DNA of 64,000 bases from Motacilla alba alba (GCF_015832195.1 NC_052017.1:47941652-48005651); one strand, 5' to 3'; shown: positions 12,405 to 27,718, numbered from the stretch's first letter. Program-made: numbers and translations. Notes: generated from the letters alone by a model not told the origin.

Positions 12405-12660
12405 CATGGCCTGAAGCTGTGTTAGAGGAGGTTTAGGCTGCATATTAGAAAAAGGTTCTTCCCCCAGAGAGTGGTTGGGCATTGGAACAGGCTCCCCAGG
12501 GAAGTGGTCAAAGTACCAGCCTAACTAAGTTCAAGAAGTGTTTGGACAACACTGTCAGGAACATGGTGTGACTCTTGGGGTGTCCTGCACAGGAGCAGGA
12601 CTCGTACTCAGTGATCTTTGTGGATCACTCCCAATTCAGCATATTCTGTGATTCTGTGCC
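12405..12660 (+). mobile_element. CR1 LINE, 5'-truncated copy with intact 3' end
   Basis: About 255 bp of CR1 3' sequence. It begins with 'ggcctgaagctgtgttagag', continues through the typical 'ttcttcccccagagagtggt' and 'gcattggaacaggctcccca' blocks and the 'ctcagtgatctttgtggatc' segment, and ends in the CR1 tail with two ATTCTGTG-type octamers at about 12643-12660. It is 5'-truncated as most CR1 copies are and includes no RT coding sequence of note. The 3' text differs from the copy at 1-1356, so it belongs to another CR1 subfamily. Its orientation is clear. Confidence 0.9.
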
Positions 12661-12664
12661 TGTT

Positions 12665-15600
12665 TAGGGATTTGGATTCTTTGCTTTGACTGTTTCAGAG
12701 AGAATCTGTCCCATTTGAATTGTTCAAGAATGTCTAGGCCCTAACAACTGCCTTTTTTGTTTAAATAAGAATGATCAGCCACATTGTTTTATTCTCTTTA
12801 ACTGAGTGGCTAACACTGAATGGAAATAAAGCAATCCATCCTCAGGGAGACATCTTGCACTTGCATCAATTCTGGTAAGTAAAATCATCTATTTGTGCAG
12901 TCATTCCTGAAACATACATATGAAAATGAAATTGTTCACCCAAGTTACCACTAACAGTGAATGAACAAGGGCACCTTGGTCAGCTACTGAATATGGGACT
13001 ACGTGAAGTGGTCATTATCTGTCCTGAGGTAAAGGGTATAGAGCAGCATAGGTGTCCAAGAGAGCCAGCCTAACCACTCCACTCTGCAGTAGCACCTCAT
13101 TTCCTATTGTGACTTTATTCTCTAAAACCTCACAGTACTCTATAACCCAGGTCATTTACCTGGCCTGACAGCAAACGTGTTTTCTTTTCCTGGTTCAGCC
13201 ACGTACGTCATTTTTAGAGCCCATTCTAGCAGCCCTTTCAGCTGCATTTAGTCTTTTGAGAAGTCAGACTGATTTTTATTCTGGCCACTAGACATTGCTC
13301 AAGATCATACATCATGGACAGTACTTCACTGTTGTCCAAGCCGCTGCTGTAGTGGTGGCTGTTTTGTAATGTAAAAGCCCAGCTGTCTGCTGCTTGGTGA
13401 TAAGTGCTAAAAATGGTACATTGCAATCCAAGCTACTGTAGCATTATATCCAAAAGAGGATTACAAATGGCATGGCTGTTGTAAGGAAGGGCTATATACA
13501 GCTGCACATATGCACTCCGGTGATTCCTATCATGGGAGGGGAGAAGGCATTTTCACTTTTAAGAAATACTTATCTCCAGAGTGTACTCCTGCTACCTCGC
13601 TGCCAATTACTGCTTCCTGGCAATGAACAGAGACCATATGCTTTTAGGCTGTGACATTTGATTAATGACTCTAATACAGAGTCACCTGAGGAAAGAGTGG
13701 TGTCATTAACGTGAGAAAAAAAGGAGTCAATAGCTGCAGCACTGTCTCTCCACAATATTTTGTGGGAAAGTGAGGGAAGGAAGTGAAGTATATTAGAGCT
13801 GGAGAATAATGATCATGTCTGTCTTTAGATAGCTCCCCAGAGGGGAGGCATTTGACAGCGTTTGCATGGATGGGGCTATTCCCTTCCGCCATGCAATAGC
13901 CTCCATCTGGTTATATATCACAGAAGTAGACTGAATCTCTGCAAAGAGGAAGATGACATCCACAGGCAAACCCAAGGACATCTGAACACAAACATTTGTA
14001 GCCTTGCAACCTGAATCTCTGACAAGGCCATAAATGCAGTTCTGCTCATGGGAGACATTGAGAACATCTTGGTAGTCTTGAAGGGGTTGTGACTGATGTA
14101 CAGCCCTGCTGCTAGCTTGTGGCCTGATCTTTCTGGCAGTATTAATGACTCAGATTTAACAACCCAACAAGCTGAAGAAGTAATTAGGAGTAGGAGAATT
14201 ATTAGCATCTTTATGCAGCAGACTTACTTCATGTATGTAAGGTAAGAAACATCAAGCATGAATGTAAAAGTTTGATTAATTAATTGAGTTTGATAAATAC
14301 AAACCAGAAGTCACAATTTTACTAACACACATTCATCTAGCTCCAAATGAAGCCAAATAGGTAAAAGACAAAAGGAACTACCTAAAGCCAAAATGAGTCT
14401 GCAAAACTGCAGAAAACTACCTTTTTTTTTCATCCAGCATTTTCCCATTCACTGCGGAGTACAGCTTACACAAGTATTTGGATCAGTGTATTCAAGTCCC
14501 ATTTGTATCTTATTTTCTGCTAGATACAAGAAACCTGTGTGAGCTTCACAGCCTGAATCATGACAGATTTCTGAGGGCTAAGTTTTGTCTCTAAAATTTT
14601 TTATTTACTTGTTGCTATAAATGTTAAAAGTCTTTGATTTAAACTCAGACCTTCCATATGAACATGCTGTGCTTTTGGACTACAAATTACTTATAATTTC
14701 AGAATGCAAATGTGCAAGGAAAAAGAGGGACCAATACAGAAACATGCTTATTTCTCAGCTTTTTGCTCTAATAGCTCCATTCCATAGAAAAACTATGGAT
14801 AACAAATCAACCCAAACATTTAATGCTTCCCAAATAGAAAAATGCTATATATAATCATTAAATGTCACACAAAAGACTGAACAACCTCAAAAAAAGCCTG
14901 ACCAACAGCAATAATCATCCTGAAAGAGTTAAACTGAGAAAGAAAAATTCTTCAAAGGAGCACAACCCAGATATCATAACAGAAATGAGCCCAGAACAAA
15001 ACTCAAGGTTTTTATTTTTGTCCTGCTACCTTGGACACCAGCTTGAAAAACTTCTCTCTGAGGCAACTAAGATACAGGACCAAAACTCATGAGACCAGCC
15101 ATCAATATTTCTTCTCCCTGAACATTGCCTAAAGACTTGTGGGTCAAAAAATTCATATCCCAATTGTATCCAATGCAAGAGACTATAAAAGAAAAAAATC
15201 TGATGGCATAGTTTGATTGTAACAACACGATTTCTTGGAAATACAATAAAAAAATCACAGCTTACAAAATAAATGTCAGCTGTTTATTATGACACAAGGG
15301 CATTTAAGGAGCAGCTCCAACTGCCAAACTCCTGTTATTGCCTTACAGTTTAAAATTAATTGAAGAAAAAAAATAAACAGGGAATAACATTTGTAGTCTG
15401 GTTATGAAAAGTGTGGGGACAACAGAATTTTAACAGCAGAGTTGTAGCACTGAGCTGAATTCAGAAGAAAGTAAAGCAAGGGGAGTAGAGGGAGTAGAGC
15501 ACCATTAATAGTTCATGTGGTGCAGCTCTTCAAAACAAAGTCCCTTGATACCAGAAAGGAGAATTGAGGCAGGCAAGCTGGGGAGCCCTGCCGAGATGGT

Positions 15601-18600
15601 CATGAACTTCATTAAAGGGAGAGGCATCAGGCAGTGGGAGTACTATAACTTGGAGGGTCATTTGTAATTATCCTTTATTTTGAAGAGAAGTGTGCTACAG
15701 ACAGGTCTTTTAAATTAGGTAGTAACAAACCATAACACCGAAAATATTCCAGAAGGATGACAGGAATGAACAACTCCAAAGTGCAAGGATCTGATCTGCC
15801 CCACTGTATCATCTTCTAAGACTATGTTGGTTGAAATCCTTAAAGCAGTACCTCTGTGGCTGTGAAACTCCCACTAAACAGTACACAAGGGAACATTTTC
15901 ATTCTTTTATAGATGCCCCCATGCAGAAAAAGATGCATAACCAGATAGAACTGCAGGATCTTCTCCTAAGCAACAAGATGCACATCTCATCTCACCTTAT
16001 CACTGCTTTTCACACAGTTAGACAGTTATGAGGGTATTTCAGACAGGCATCCCTAGAATACCCTAATGATAGGAATTTTCCAAAATGTCACAGACTCTCC
16101 AGTACAACCATGAAGAAAAAATATTTTTTTGTTGTGTTTCTGCTCTATCTAGAGATGTGTTTATTTCCAAGAGTTGTACTGCTGTATCTGTCTGTGTGTG
16201 CTAACAGGGAGGTAATCCTCTCAGGCATTCAGGCAGCACATGGAGATTTTAACTGTCAAGGAAAAATACTTCTCCTGCTACACAATGCATCAAAGATCTT
16301 GTGCACTCTTTATTTTACACTACGATGATTTTTTTTTCAAAGCAGTCACTGAGGTCAATGGTTGATACGTAAATCAGATCATGTAAATATTCCCAATATT
16401 TAGCCCTTTAAAATGACATCCAGCTAATGATATATTCTGAGGCAAGAAGTTAAATGCTTCCACAATCTAGAAATGCAAAAACTACCATAATTTCCTGAAG
16501 ATTGTTTTTATACTTTGGAATTACACTCAGTGTCAAATAGACTATGATTTATGTCATGTACGCTGCATGTTCACCTTAGTGCTCTCCTCTCGTGAAATAA
16601 AGCCCTCACTCAGGAAAAGAAAGTAACCAAAAAAGAATGTACACAACTGCCTTCCTGCCCTTGACAGAGAGACATAGAGGTAACAATGGTCACCAAAAAG
16701 TGATCAGCCTTATGGGGTAATGGAAAAAAAATTGGTCATAACTATTTCTCCAATTTTCCAACCACACTGTCTCCTTCATAAACCTCAAAGCCTCATTTAT
16801 CCTTTTTCCATTTTTATGTGAGAAAATTCATGAGGCTCATGAGACTTCAATAATAAGTTAATTAAGATGAAAAATAAGACTGAAAAGCTTTGCAGACTTG
16901 GTTCAGAGTGTCTTTCTATCTCTAATTTATCTAATCACTCTTGTCCAAGGAGCTGAACTAAAATTTTCATGGGATCAGTTATTTCACTCTCTGGGTCAAA
17001 AGACAGAGCAATTACTGTTTTATTGTTTCCCTGCCTCCACCACTATTCACTTTGGTCTCAGTACTCTGGAACAACAAAAATGAAAACAAAATTCATTCAA
17101 AGTTTATTGAACCTGAAAGAGTGAAGTCTCATGTAACTTCAAAGCAGGTTCATGTTAAAGCAGAATAAAACTACAGCCCTTAAAGCTGGAGCAAAATACC
17201 AAACACAGAAGTCTGAGGTTTTGTAGAGTCAGATGAAGCAGGCTCAGATTTCATACAAATCCCCAAACTTTGTGTTTCTGGGAGGGCAGTTTGGAAGTCT
17301 TCAGATCTAATGGAGACTCACTAGAGGCAGTGAAGAAACTGAGTTTTGATGCAAGGGCTGAAAAAATATCAGTAGCAAAACAAAATCAATCATACCGTCC
17401 CCCCTCCAATCACTGTTTGTAAAATACTCAAAAAACCCAAACTAAACTGGACATTAGAACCCAGGCAAAAGACAAAAAACCCAAGACTTCTTTTCCATTG
17501 TAGAAACCCTATGCATACCTGATAAAGAGATGATGAAAAGCATTCCTAAGAAAGATCACCAGTGTTTAAAACCATGTGAAGATTACTGTTCTGTGAAACT
17601 TGGTTATCAAGTTTCTCCTTCCTGTTGTTTATACTGACACCTTAATCCTGTCCCTCCCTGACTTCCTACAAAATATATTTAGAGCCAGAGTGGATTCTGG
17701 TCTGTAAAACATCTGACTTTATCCTAACCAGACAGCCCATCTCAGAATAAATTTAAAATAATCTAATAAGTAATTTACAGTAATAGTCATTTGGAAGTTA
17801 CAACATGCCAAGAGTCATTACAAAGAAGGACTTGTTATTGTACAGTTTTCTCATTTTAGGAGACACAGGAAATAACTGACTCTCTGTGGTGTGGGCTGAG
17901 GTATGAGAGACACCTACTGTCAGCAACTTTAATTATGTTTCAGGGTTAATTAAATTCATGAGGTACCAATGATCTGACTGCTCTTGCCTTTGGCATCTGT
18001 GAAAAATCTGACTCCAGCTTCATACTGATAAATCTTTAGCAAACTTTGCTAAAGTTTTATCAGTATAGATTTAGATTCAAGATTTTCCAACAAATTTTTG
18101 ATAGAACGTTAAAACTTGGAGGCCTAAGACTCACCTTTGCTGTCATTTTTACCACCGGATATGATACAAGAGCCCTTGGAGATTTGAGGAAAGCCCATTA
18201 TCAGTTGTGTTTCACTCACTGTGCGTAGACTAAATGCAGCTTGCCTATCATGACAAATCAACAAATCTCACTCAATCTCCTGGCCTTCACTGGATGATTA
18301 CTGCAGAACTGGACTAGCCAGGTTACATTTAGATAAAATTTTCTCACCCCATACTCCTTTATTAACGTTTCCTTTACTAAAATTTGACATCCCTGTATAG
18401 AAGACAGATAACATGAACGTACTTCATCAACCCCAACGCCAGGCTTGATTGAAACTACCCCAGAGGACTGTGTTTTTTACCAGTTAAAGGAGCATGTACC
18501 CTGAAAACAAAGCAAAAGAAAACCTAACCAGAAAACAAACAACCCTTTCCTGAAAAAACAATGACTTTGGATCACTCTATCCACATTTACTGTGTATTTG

Positions 18601-21600
18601 TTTTGAAAATATTCCAAAGGGGACATGGTTACTTATGCCAACATTGCCAAATGCTTAATTGCATAAATGCTTCCATCTGGAGGAAGGAAAGATTTAGAGG
18701 CTGTTTAGCCAAAACAAATTATATTTTAATTCTGAGATATGAATGCATGTGCCTGGGAGATCTCAGCTGTAAAGTCCAAAGAGCTTTTCAAATGTGGTAG
18801 CTCCAACAGCTTCTGAAGCAGTCTGATAGGCTGAATGCAGGAGCAATTACCAGAGACAGTGGACCAAACCTTCCCCAGTTCATTTCCTCTGAAATGTGGC
18901 AGGAGTCCTGGCACAAGAACTTCCACTCCCTTGCATGGGGCTGTGATAGTCTCCAAAGAGTTCAGGGCTCACAAATAGAAAACATTTTCATCTACACAAC
19001 CAGCCATCAACATGTATTTCATTGTATTTTAAAGAATCTCTATTATTTTAGACAGTATCACACTCTACAAAGCCAAAAATCATTTACTGTAACATTCTGA
19101 TATGTATTATGTAGACAGAATGCATCTTAGTTTAGCTATTTCTAGCACCAAGTTTAGGCAAAATGCTAAGCATTTCTTTTGAAATATTTCAAAACAAGTA
19201 TGAGAGTTCACAGAACTAAGAAAAAAATCTGTTGCAGAATGTTACAATATTTAGGCATCAGGCATATTGCAGCTAACTATATATTTTCGATGCAAAGCAG
19301 ACTTAAATGAGAGAAAAGATTGCCAACACTGTTCATCTTGAAACAACCTGCTTTCAAAAACAGTAGACAGCAAAGAAGTATTGCACTTCCCTTTCTACAT
19401 GTAGGGAAGTCAAGATATGAACACATACACAACATAAAATATAATTTTTAAATATTATATACCAGTAGCAGATTCAAAAGAAGAATGCATGTTTCCCAAT
19501 AACAATTCCTGTGCTACTTAGTGTAAAAAAATCCACCAAAATCCACAACAAAACCCAAATTAACCAAGCTTGGAATACGCATCTAGTTAGCGGTCAGACT
19601 AAATAAGGTGAAGCTGGCATAAATCATTATCCTTGAAACAAGCAACACTACTTTGTCCAACAGATCACACGTTTGGATTAAGTGGCTTTTAGGGGCAGTA
19701 CTGGCAGGATGACACCCCAGTTGACATCTCCAGCTAAGGGTCTGATCTGCGTGCAGGTTCAAGTAGCAAAGAGTCTGAGCCAAGGGAGAAGAAATGAGTT
19801 AGTGAATGCAAATGCCATGGTAATATGGACTTCTAGAAAGGGTATATTTTAGTGAATCTGAGATGAACTCATATCATCACTCTCACATTAGGCTGGGTCA
19901 TTGGAAAGGAGCCACAAAACCTTTAGACTTCAGACATTGTGTCTCTGCCACTCATTTTTATTTTGTTTACAACTCATGGGTTTTTTGGGTTTTTTTTTGT
20001 TTTGTTATTCTCCAGCTCATTCCATCTTTTGAAGTCTTTGTTACTATGGAAACAATTACAGAGCAGGTCTACTCATAGCCTAGTGATCCCTCAGAGCAGA
20101 AAACATAATAAGGAGAGAGTTTGGGGCAAAATTTGCTTAGAATTGAAATCATAAAGCAGTGTAGGACAATCTCCTGTCTCCCTTTTAGCTCTCTAATTCA
20201 CTGCTGATAAAATCAGAAAGGTTAATTTACCCAATTTAAATAGGTGCTTTTGCCTGAAACAAATTACAGGAATGCTGGCACAAACACAAAAAAGCTGGTT
20301 TGTGCCACTTCAGTATTTGGAAATGAGCAGTAGCTGGGCACAGCAGGGACTTCTGCTGGAAAAGGACCTCCCTGGACTAAGAGGCATTGTGGTATAAATG
20401 TTACATACTACTCTTCTTTGGGATTCACAACAACAAGCAAGAAATAGCTCAGGTCCATGTTACAAATTTTTTAAATTTTCACTGTAAGGCAGCTACATAC
20501 TTACTGTTTATAAAGGATGGCGTCTGGACCATGCGAGTTCCAAAACCAATGCAATGAACCTTTTTGAAGAAACACCAGCTGACCCAGGATGAAGTCACAT
20601 CAGGGGTATTCTAACATTTCAACTAAACAGAGGTTTGTACTTCAGAACACAGCATTGTTTATTTATTTATTTTTTAGTATCATAGTCACTCAGCCATAAG
20701 TCATATGGCATTTAGCAGTAGAGCACAGCTACTCTGAAAATTACCCTGGAAAGGGCCCAAGGAGCACACTGAAAAATTAGTGGCTGATCATCTGCACCAC
20801 TTTATTGTTAGCTCTCACCAGCTCTGTTCTGAACTGCTTCTGCCACCTCCCCCCAAAACTACATAGAAAACAACATAGAAAGAGCTACATTTATATTCTG
20901 CATATACCAGGCAGTCAGTTCACGTGATTTTGAGGTCAGGGATTTATCTGTCTCCCCTTCCTCCAGTGGACTGGATACAGCCATGCCTTTTCTATCAGAG
21001 GGCCCATCAGAACGCCTGTGTACACACGTCCTTAGCTCTTCCCCAGGGCACACAGCTGCTAACATCCCAAAGAACAGCAGTGATTGAAAAACCTGGTCAT
21101 GGACAGAAGTTCCAACCAAGCTCCTAAATGAGCCTGAGGTGCACCCTATGGAGCCACAGACTTAAAGAGAAGGTTGGAAAGGTATTTTGCAAGAGAAGCT
21201 GGTTGCACAGTAGCAGCAAGATTCTGCTGCAGCTGTAGAAAACTAAAGGATAACTTCACTGGGTGAAATCCTCTGACAATATCGCAGTACATCTACTTTA
21301 AACCTGGCTGCTAAAATTGGTTTACTTTAACAAGAAGCTATTACTAGATGCAAGATGATTATATGTTGTCATATATGTATATTTGTAGCAGGAGTTTCAC
21401 ACTATCATTTTTTTATCACAAAAGTTTTGTACCTTTTCGGTGTTTTCTGGTCAGCAGCTCCTCGAAGCACATCCTTTCTCCCTCACCAGGTCGCCAACTG
21501 GCTCCAATTCCCTTCCCACTTCAGGGCGTGTTCTCTTAACCAACCAACCCACTCTTTTATATCTCTCTTGCTCTTATTAGTTACAGCTGTGGCCTGTTGA

Positions 21601-22280
21601 AGTCAGGCCTCCTCCTCATTCTTGATAATTGGCCCAGCTGCAACTCCTTAGGGGTAAGATTACTTTCCATACTCTTACTATTCTATCCCCCCACAATTAT
21701 AAGATCTGATTCTCTTCATATGAAAAGGAAAGAAATAATTTATTCACTGTAAGTTGATTATTTCAGAGGTTTTTAGATGTCTGGCAAGTTCTTGTTTATT
21801 TGTAATAAGTGGAATGATGCTTAAGAAGATAAATGTATCAAATTCTGTTTTTTTTCTCCATCCTAGTATTTTTCTCCACTATAACTTTTCATGGCTCAGC
21901 ATTAAAACAAATTTTTTTTCAAAGATGTCTTTCTGCACAAGAACACTTTCTTCATTTCAGACCTGTCTGTTCAAAGGCAATAGATTTTCAGGTGTATTTA
22001 TTATCTCCCACTATATATGCCACTTTTCTTACATTTTTACTAACTTCTAGTGAGGAGGAAATCCCCTGAGCTTTCCTGCAATACTCTAATATACTGAATC
22101 TTATTAACTAGTGATACTTTTTTACTCCAAGAAAAAGAATTGACTCATTAAATCCACTTTGACTTCACTGTGAGTTTGGATGAATAAGAAATATAGATAT
22201 GAGTGCTGGTAAAACCTGGAAACACTACAGAAGTCAATTACTCTGTGACTTTGAGATGAAAGTGAAGCTCTTCATCAGAA
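12665..22280. other. AT-rich single-copy DNA, no gene seen
   Basis: Nearly 10 kb without a recognisable exon. The longest frames (96 codons at 13918-14208 minus, 86 at 20859-21119 minus) show no domain, no reliable start context and no splice architecture I can defend. Small simple-sequence patches occur, such as the T-rich run near 19979-20010. I see nothing else in it. Confidence 0.55.
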
Positions 22281-22294
22281 GGGATTAACGTTTG

Positions 22295-22339
22295 GTTTGG
22301 TGTTTTTTATATTTGTTTGTTTGGTGTTTTTTATATTTG
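22295..22339. repeat. Short tandem duplication, period 24
   Basis: A 21-base T/G-rich unit (22295-22315) is repeated exactly at 22319-22339 with three bases between. It sits in a TTTG-rich low-complexity stretch (about 22288-22345). Confidence 0.75.
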
Positions 22340-22453
22340 GTGTTTGACAGCCCAAATATGGGAATGATGCCTTGGACAGCAGGCAGGAGCAATTACAGCA
22401 TGCTTCTCAAAAATGCAAACACTGAAGGAGATGGGTACTCTTCACATAATTCC

Positions 22454-22474
22454 TTTTTTTTTTTTTTTTTTTTT
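22454..22474. repeat. T21 homopolymer
   Basis: Twenty-one consecutive T. It would be a poly-A tail if read on the minus strand, but no retroposon body is recognisable beside it. Confidence 0.9.
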
Positions 22475-25400
22475 CACTAATCAAGGGAGGAGCAACTGTG
22501 GAAAAAAGTTCAAGGAATCAGCTCAGGATACAGCCTGAACTTCTCACTGCTTGTAAGGATCCAGTCATGGTGCCCTGAAGAGGCTTCATCACAGCCAGTG
22601 GCTGATTTGCTGCTACACATTAAAAACCATAGAGCCATGTATGCTTTCCTCGTTGGAAAGCCACTGAAACAAACAGTTGCTTTGGAAATATTTCTAACAG
22701 AAACAGATTCTTTTTTCTGAGAGTGAGATATCAATGTCAGAATTTTAGAGACTGTATATCTTGTAAAGATCTAGGAAGTTCCATCAGTACCAACAAAGTC
22801 TCTTCTGGTAGGTGAGGAGAGAGTCTTTCAGTGTCAGTTTCATACTTACCAAAAGGACTTTATATGATTAGTTTGCATATAAAATCAGATGATCCTGATT
22901 TTATTTCACACTGAATGAAAATGTAACAATTACAAAAAAAGTCAAATTTGCACATTTACATATTCCATGTAATCAGGAGAAATAGAGGCATATACAGAAG
23001 CAGTGAGAGGCATCACAGACTCTCTATGACTTGTATAATATCTGTGTGACATTTCAGTACACTTTCTCTGAACTAAATTAAAAGTCATGAGACCATTTCA
23101 ATGAACTTCATACGTAGGAAGCATTTCTGCATGGAAATGTATATATTGCTGGAGAAGTGATCCTTATCTCAGTAAATGACACTTTACATATAAGATAAGA
23201 ACTCTAACAGCATCTGTCCTCTCCCCATAGACTACAGCAGGTGCCTGGATGCCCATGCTAGCTTAGGCACCTTTCTTTTAGTGCCTAATATTGAGGTGAA
23301 TCTCCCTTAAGAGCCTGAAAGTATAAAAAAAAATTAGGTTCAATTTAGAAGCGCAAAACTGGCAGGCAAGAAGACTCTGAAAACCTGAATGGTTTTGAAT
23401 GCTGAAAAAAATGCAAAAACTGAAACCCTTCCTGAAAAGCGAACTGATTTGGAAATTATGTTATTGTATGTAAGTAAACAGAAGCCTCACTCCTTCTTAC
23501 TGAATTAGGTTTTCTGGACACAGGTACTGGCAGGAGCAAGTTTGAAATCTAAGAATGAGAGGAAACACGGAAAATACATCTGGGAGAGTCCTTGAGAAGA
23601 CATCTAATTCTTCTCTGGCTTCAGAAAAGAATTATATTCTGTCTTACACCCAGGCTGTGTTTTGTCTGCTTTTAACACTGTCAGGATTGAAATTCCCATA
23701 TCCTCCCTGCATTTCACTATCTTAAATACTAGGAAGATTCCATACTGTCAAATCTGAATTCTGCTTACTGAAATTTACTTCTCATCTCTTTGGTCATCTG
23801 AATACTGTATTCTTCTCTCTTTTGCAACATTCTTGTATATGTTTAGGTAGTTCTGTCACATGTTTCTTTAATCATTCTGTCTTTGGAAGAAGCAATCCTA
23901 GCTCTGTCAAACAGTTCTTGATTGCCAAGACCAGAAAACAGCACTGTCCCCTTGGAGCTCTCCAGAGTATGTTATAGTGTGCTACAAATGCATGTTCTTC
24001 CAATTAACAAAATTTCATCTAAACCAAATTGCTACTCAAATAACCTATTAAGATTATTTTGTGCTATCAACTTTGAAGTATTCACTACTGATTAAAGTGA
24101 CCTTTTCCATGAAGAGGAATGGAAATGCAGAGTGCTTAAAAGTCAATGAAAAAATAATAGGTCTCATTCAACTCTTATTTTCTCTGGCTTGAAATTCCAG
24201 TAGCTTAGAAATACTAAGAAAGAAAACAGCTCAACATGTTGATATAAAGGCATAGAAAATAACTAAAAAATTCTAAATAAATTTAGTAGCAATGAGATAC
24301 TGATTTTCCTTAAGTAAGCAAGCAATAAGAGAAAATACATCTGATTTCCTTGAGATCCTTAATAAGCTGTCCAAGTTAAATTTGTTTATCATGTTATGAA
24401 TCACTACATTTCAAAATTGAATTAAAGCAATTACAGCCAATTAATATGCTTAACAGCCTTATTTGACGGGAAAAAATGAATACATAGATCCAACAACAAA
24501 AAAATCACTGTAGTAAATAAAATTGCATCATCAACCATTGCGTTTTCTCCTAGTCTAGATCGTGTTTTGATTTTCTATCTGGAAGATGAATATTTTCCTC
24601 TTTCATTTCCCATAAGATATATTGCGCATTCAGAAATTCTCCAGTTTCACATTCTATCTACTCAAGGATCAAGTTTTGAGCCTTGCTTTAGAAAATTGTC
24701 TTCCTCCCCCAAACTGACACCATTTCTTTAAATATCTAAATTAAACTAACATGTTCTCAAAACAAAGTTTTTCTTACCCTACAAACCAGCACCTACATAT
24801 GAAAAAAATACTTTTTAATAAGTGTCCATGTCAATACTCTTTCTAGCACGGGAAGACTCCAGACACTTTTTCTACAATTGCAATCTTTTAGATGTAACTT
24901 TTTGAGGTACTGTAGAGGTCCACACCAAGAAGTTTGTTACTTGAATGCAGGACTGGGACCCCAGCCATTAGGGAAAAAAATAAAAATAAGTAAAAAAAAT
25001 AATTCAGATTAAAAAATTTTAATCAAACTTTTGATTGCCTTTGCAAAGCCTTGGATTTGTATGAACTAAGATTTCTTTATATTGAATTTGACCAGAGACA
25101 TGAATGCCTGACACAGAACAACATATAAGTTGTTTGGAGGGGACCTCTGGTGACTATTTAACAAACTAGTGGAGTATGACCAAGAGAAGATATTGGGGTC
25201 AGCTTTGCTTTTCTTTGGCATGATGAAATTATCAGAAGTTGGAGAATAAAATTCTTGGAACATGGAATATATGTCAGAGTGGTGTTTATTTGCCTGACAT
25301 TTGAAATCTCACATGCAATTAGACCAGACAGTAAAAATGTGCTGTAAGGAGACTTACAGAGACATATCTAACATTTCCATTTGGGAAAGCACCTCATAGA

Positions 25401-26754
25401 TATGGAAAGGAGTATTAATTACTCATTTTTATTGAGAGCTTTTCAAGAAAACATACATGTTTGCTAACAGTGCACTGTTGAATATTCTACTGTTCAGAAA
25501 GGATTCCTCATTCATGCCACAGAACCTTAACCTGGGTGCTGGGTAAGGACACAGTACACCATACATCAAATCAATGGAGAGCATGAAATTATCCCCAGGT
25601 TGTCATATAGGCCAGAACAAGACAAAACTACTCTCTTGGAGCTAGATTCTGGAACATTGTTCAGGAAAGCAATGTCAGTGCATGGCATTGGCTGAAGAAG
25701 GATCTAGTTCTAACAGCATAAGAAAAGGAGCTCAAAACAAACCCAAAAGCAATGTAGCTAACATGTGAACATAGAAATACACCTTAAAACCTGACGCAAT
25801 TTCTGAGGCTGTGTTCCCAGCCTGGACAGACAAAACTGGAGTGAACCACAGTGTATAACTTCCACAGGACTTAAACAGATACATCAATATGTCCTGGAGT
25901 TGGGCATAGTGCCCTGCATTTGCTGCCCAAGGGGCAAAGCACAAACTTGAACCAACAGAGCTCCTCCCCTTGTCCTATCTCATCAGCATCTGGTATGATA
26001 GTGGAGAGATTTTTTTCTATATCAGCGATCAAAAAATTCATCAGGAGCCAGTTTTGACTGCAGGCGAATAAAACAGTGTCAGAGTATTTTAATTCCTTCC
26101 AAAAATTAAGTGGTTAATCAATAGAGACACTTGGACTGAAAACAAAAATTAGCGTTTGTCAAGACATAAATAACTAAAGTAAAACATTTAATTTTAAATT
26201 TGTGATGGCACCTTCCCAGATAGTAGTAAAAAGCATGGGAAAGCTGATTTTCCAGTAAGTAAAAAGCTATGGAAGGAATTTAATAAAACAGAGGACCTAA
26301 AATGAATATTACCCATCTGAGCAGCTAACGATTTGAAGACTAACGCTCTTAGTAAGAGAAGCCAGAGCATTCCAGCTGTATGCAAGGAGAACAGATTGTT
26401 GCAAGGCAAATTAGTGCCACACAAAGTTGAGTTGCTAGTACTGGAAAATGATGAGTCATTAATGATTTTCAAGTAAAAATAAAAGTACAAATGAGTGCTA
26501 ACAGAAAAGAAAAACTAAATTTAGAGGGCTCTTTTAATGAGGGATAAAACTAAAAAAAAAAGGAGGTGAATAAGTCTTAAGTCACAGTGAATGTGTGAAT
26601 ATGTGTATGTTAATGCTTTAGAAAAGTGGGGGAGAACACATCACAAGCCTAGTAGCAGATAATTACAGCATCTGAGTATGAAAAGTCTCATTGTATTATA
26701 TAAGCATAAGAAAAAGAAGAAACATCAAGAGTCATACATGTGAACATCCATTTG

Positions 26755-26875
26755 CTAGCTTTGGCCACGTCACATGATGGCTGCTCCAGTCATAAATTAA
26801 TCACTACATTTGAAACTCAGTCACTATAGCTGTCTGTAAATAATAGTCCTTCAAATTCCATTAATCATGTACTTC
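26755..26875. promoter_or_regulatory. Candidate regulatory patch (CRE-like, M-box-like and homeodomain motifs)
   Basis: CACGTCA (26766-26772) overlaps TCACATGA (26770-26777), a form resembling MITF/TFE M-boxes. Several TAAT/ATTA cores follow within 100 bp (near 26797 and 26861). Motif matches alone are weak evidence; no conservation data are available here. Confidence 0.2.
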
Positions 26876-27718
26876 AGATGACAGTAAAAATTCAGGCTGA
26901 ACAGAAGCTAGTGTATAATATGAAAAATGCCCAAAACCCCACATTAGAAAAACATCTAAAAATTTGTTATTTTCATCTGCTGGAAAGAAGAATAACATTC
27001 AGTTTAAGTGTTCTAAAACCAAAATTAGTTTTCAGTTTTTCATCAAAAAACCTTTACTATTTCCGAATGAAGGGACAATCCACAGGAACATCAGCTAAAG
27101 GGGCTATTTTCAGTAAAAATAATTGTCATACAAAAAATTTTCCTCACATGGAAAGTTTACCTTTACAAATATTTAAACATGATTTTGAAAAGCATAAGTA
27201 AGGGAGAATTAAAAGACCCCCAATATCAAATACGGTTACCCTGTTGAGGTGTTTAAAATTTTTTTACTAGTATTTCCTTAACCCCTTTTGATAAGTTAAG
27301 CAGCTTGAGCTCATGGGATTCTTCATGCTTACACAAGCAAGAAATCATTCTTAATCCTTATCTATTTAATAATTTCCAATTTTTTTCAGTAATCTTTCAA
27401 TTGTAGAGGCCCAAGCCCCAGCTTCATTGTAATCAGTAGCCAGCTCCCTGTTTGATGTCAAAACTCACATCCACTGCAGAAAAGTACAAGGACTGACATT
27501 AATCAATCTCCAGGGTGAAAATATTTAATCTCAATTAACAAAACTCCTATTTATCCAAGTACATAATTGTGTTTATCTTTGCCAATGTATAAATTTTATT
27601 ACTGCTTGATGGTTTTTAGGGTTTTGTTGCTTGACAATGCTTAGACCTAGAATTAGCCTGCAATATAGTAACAGATTTTTTAATGTTCAAGCCTCTCAAA
27701 TGGTTCTTGTTGGTGATT

